A stretch of DNA of 15,335 bases, taken from positions 1 through 15,335 of the forward strand of contig CANLFK010000030.1 in assembly GCA_947489925.1 (NCBI GenBank), given 5' to 3'. Shown here one piece after another: positions 14,035 through 15,335 of the stretch. The position numbers and the translations under genes were made by a program. How positions within the stretch are numbered: position 1 is the first letter of the stretch; each line of letters begins with the position of its first letter. This DNA comes from Candidatus Caenarcanales bacterium (GTDB lineage: Bacteria; Cyanobacteriota; Vampirovibrionia; Caenarcaniphilales; Caenarcanaceae). The notes below the pieces were generated by a model, which saw only the letters and a list, made by a program, of their open reading frames with translations, was not told the DNA's origin and did no database searches.

Positions 14035-14154
14035 AATTTATTTTGCCCATTTTTAACAATTAACAATTGCTTACTAAAACCCAGATTATAACTCAATATG
14101 AAAAAAACTTTACTGAGTCTGTAAAGCTGAAAATCTTTGAAACTTTAGTGAAAC

Positions 14155-15270
14155 TTAAGAATTTTTCTTTTTTAGTTCTTCTATCTCATCTCTCAATTTG
14201 GCTGTTTCTCTAATTGTGCGTCTCAAAGATTTTTCTTTTTGTATGTATTCTTTGGCTGGAATAGCTGGATTGCCACCTAAAACACTAAAAGCAATGGCAT
14301 CTTTGTGCGCATGACTAGAAGCGACTAAAATAGTATCATGCCCAATTGTAATATTATCTTTGCAACCAGCATGTCCAGCAATAATAACTCTGTCTTCTAA
14401 AATAACGCTCCCAGCTAATCCACATTGACCAATCAATAAGCAATCTTCACCAATTTTGCAATTATGGGCAATTTGTACCAAATTATCAATTTTTGTTCTA
14501 TTTCCAATAATAGTTGGTCCAATTGTTCCCCGATCAATACAAGTATTTGCACCAATTTCCACTTCATCTCCAATTTCAACCCAGCCAGCAGAAGGAACTT
14601 TTAATTGAGGTTGAGCTTGGATTTTTAAATCTTCTGCTTTTGCTCCAGCTTGTATTTTTTCTAAATTACTAATTTCTTCGGTTATATAACTAAAGCCATC
14701 TGCTCCAATGACAGCTCCGGGGTGAATAATAACTTTGTTGCCAATTTTACAAAAATCTTCAATGGTAACTTTGTATTTAATTAAGCAACCAGAGCCAATC
14801 TTCACACTTTTACCAATATTTACACCAGCCTGAATTTCAGTATTATCACCAATAATGCTATTTGGGCCAATAAAAACATGGGGTGCAATTTTCACATTTT
14901 TACCAATTTGAGCTGTTTCATCAATAATTGCAGTTGCATGAACACCAGCTGGAAAGCTATATCTTTTAGGCGAAAATAATTCTAATAATTGTTTAATAAC
15001 TAGCTTTGGTCTTTCTACCGCTACGAATGAAACATTGGCTGTAATTTTGGCGGAGCTCGGAACCAAATAACCACCAGCCGAGAGCTTTCCTTCATTCAGT
15101 AAATTTAAATATTTATTATTAAAAACAAAGCATAATTGCTCGGAAGAAGCTTTTAAAGGATCTGGACTAAAGCCCTTTAGCGGTAAATCAGTGTTTCCAA
15201 AAGCTTGCCCACCCGTAATTTGAGCTAATTGACCTAAAGTAAAACTTGGAATTTGAAAGTTCTCTGACAT
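14155..15270 (-). CDS. lpxD: UDP-3-O-acylglucosamine N-acyltransferase
   Basis: 371 residues. LpxD adds the second hydroxyacyl chain, from acyl-ACP, in lipid A synthesis; its presence implies an outer membrane with LPS. The N-terminal uridine-binding domain spans ~1-105. A left-handed beta helix of hexapeptide repeats follows (~108-335; runs such as QIGKNVKIAPHVFIG). Signature segments are HPGAVIGADGFSY (183-195), IGANTCIDRGTIGPT (239-253) and NLVQIAHNCKIGEDC with the catalytic His269. Residues ~198-225 form a charged, Ala/Gln-rich insertion longer than usual before VPSAGWVEIGDEVEIG. A C-terminal coiled coil (~340-370) matches the LpxD trimer tail. The other lpx genes are not in the window; an operon partner could lie beyond 15335. 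Confidence 0.94.
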   Translation of the reverse strand: MSENFQIPSFTLGQLAQITGGQAFGNTDLPLKGFSPDPLKASSEQLCFVFNNKYLNLLNEGKLSAGGYLVPSSAKITANVSFVAVERPKLVIKQLLELFSPKRYSFPAGVHATAIIDETAQIGKNVKIAPHVFIGPNSIIGDNTEIQAGVNIGKSVKIGSGCLIKYKVTIEDFCKIGNKVIIHPGAVIGADGFSYITEEISNLEKIQAGAKAEDLKIQAQPQLKVPSAGWVEIGDEVEIGANTCIDRGTIGPTIIGNRTKIDNLVQIAHNCKIGEDCLLIGQCGLAGSVILEDRVIIAGHAGCKDNITIGHDTILVASSHAHKDAIAFSVLGGNPAIPAKEYIQKEKSLRRTIRETAKLRDEIEELKKKNS

Positions 15271-15335
15271 AAAACAAAGTGAATTTTTATATTTTTTTAT
15301 ATTTTAAGCTTTTTTCTTTGTGTGTGTCGATTAAA
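15271..15335. other. Upstream region of lpxD at the window edge
   Basis: Very AT-rich, with a direct repeat of tttttatat-like units (about 15284-15304). No gene start and no Shine-Dalgarno sequence for lpxD is seen. Confidence 0.4.

Overview
The window is AT-rich (roughly 30% GC by eye) bacterial chromosome from a Gram-negative, outer-membrane organism: it carries lpxD (lipid A synthesis), a lipoprotein signal, a ResB/Ccs1-type cytochrome c assembly protein, and RF1 and SmpB. TAA, TAG and TGA are all used as stops, so the code is standard. Most starts lack a recognisable Shine-Dalgarno sequence and sit behind short A/T runs. The proline-tRNA ligase is of the archaeal/eukaryotic-like type. Together these hint at a deep-branching or non-model lineage; a Melainabacteria/Vampirovibrionia-like genome is my best guess, but it is a guess and the sequence does not settle it.

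Layout. 1-212: C-terminal end of an unrecognised gene. 213-483: gene-free. 484-about 710: a degenerate mobile-element-like repeat (E1), joined in frame to the 3' remnant of a small secreted-protein gene (711-905). 907-2513 (minus): a PilZ-domain gene followed by a FliH/YscL-like gene, probably one operon. 2761-4485 (plus): a TPR lipoprotein and a TadE-like, cysteine-rich membrane-anchored protein. 4495-4751: a well-preserved MITE-like element (E2) with terminal inverted repeats and a 9-bp target duplication. 4799-8867 (minus): resB, proS and a secreted alpha/beta-hydrolase. 8874-9154: a third, differently ended inverted-repeat element (E3) filling nearly the whole gap before fumA (9172-10743, minus). 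10899-11486 (plus): trpG/pabA. 11512-12348 (minus): a membrane-anchored BEM46-like hydrolase. 12440-13519 (plus): prfA. 13516-14034 (minus): smpB, converging on prfA with overlapping stops. 14155-15270 (minus): lpxD.

The genes are mostly unrelated housekeeping functions (translation, central carbon metabolism, folate/tryptophan, envelope) in single-gene or two-gene units with frequent strand switches; I see no large dedicated operon, prophage, CRISPR array or defence island. The least ordinary content is the set of three non-coding palindromic elements. E1 and E2 are clearly the same family. E3 shares their design (C-rich blocks in inverted orientation with internal hairpins around an AT-rich core) but not their ends. 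E2 has hallmarks of transposition. The second point of interest is the PilZ plus orphan FliH-like pair with no flagellar neighbours.
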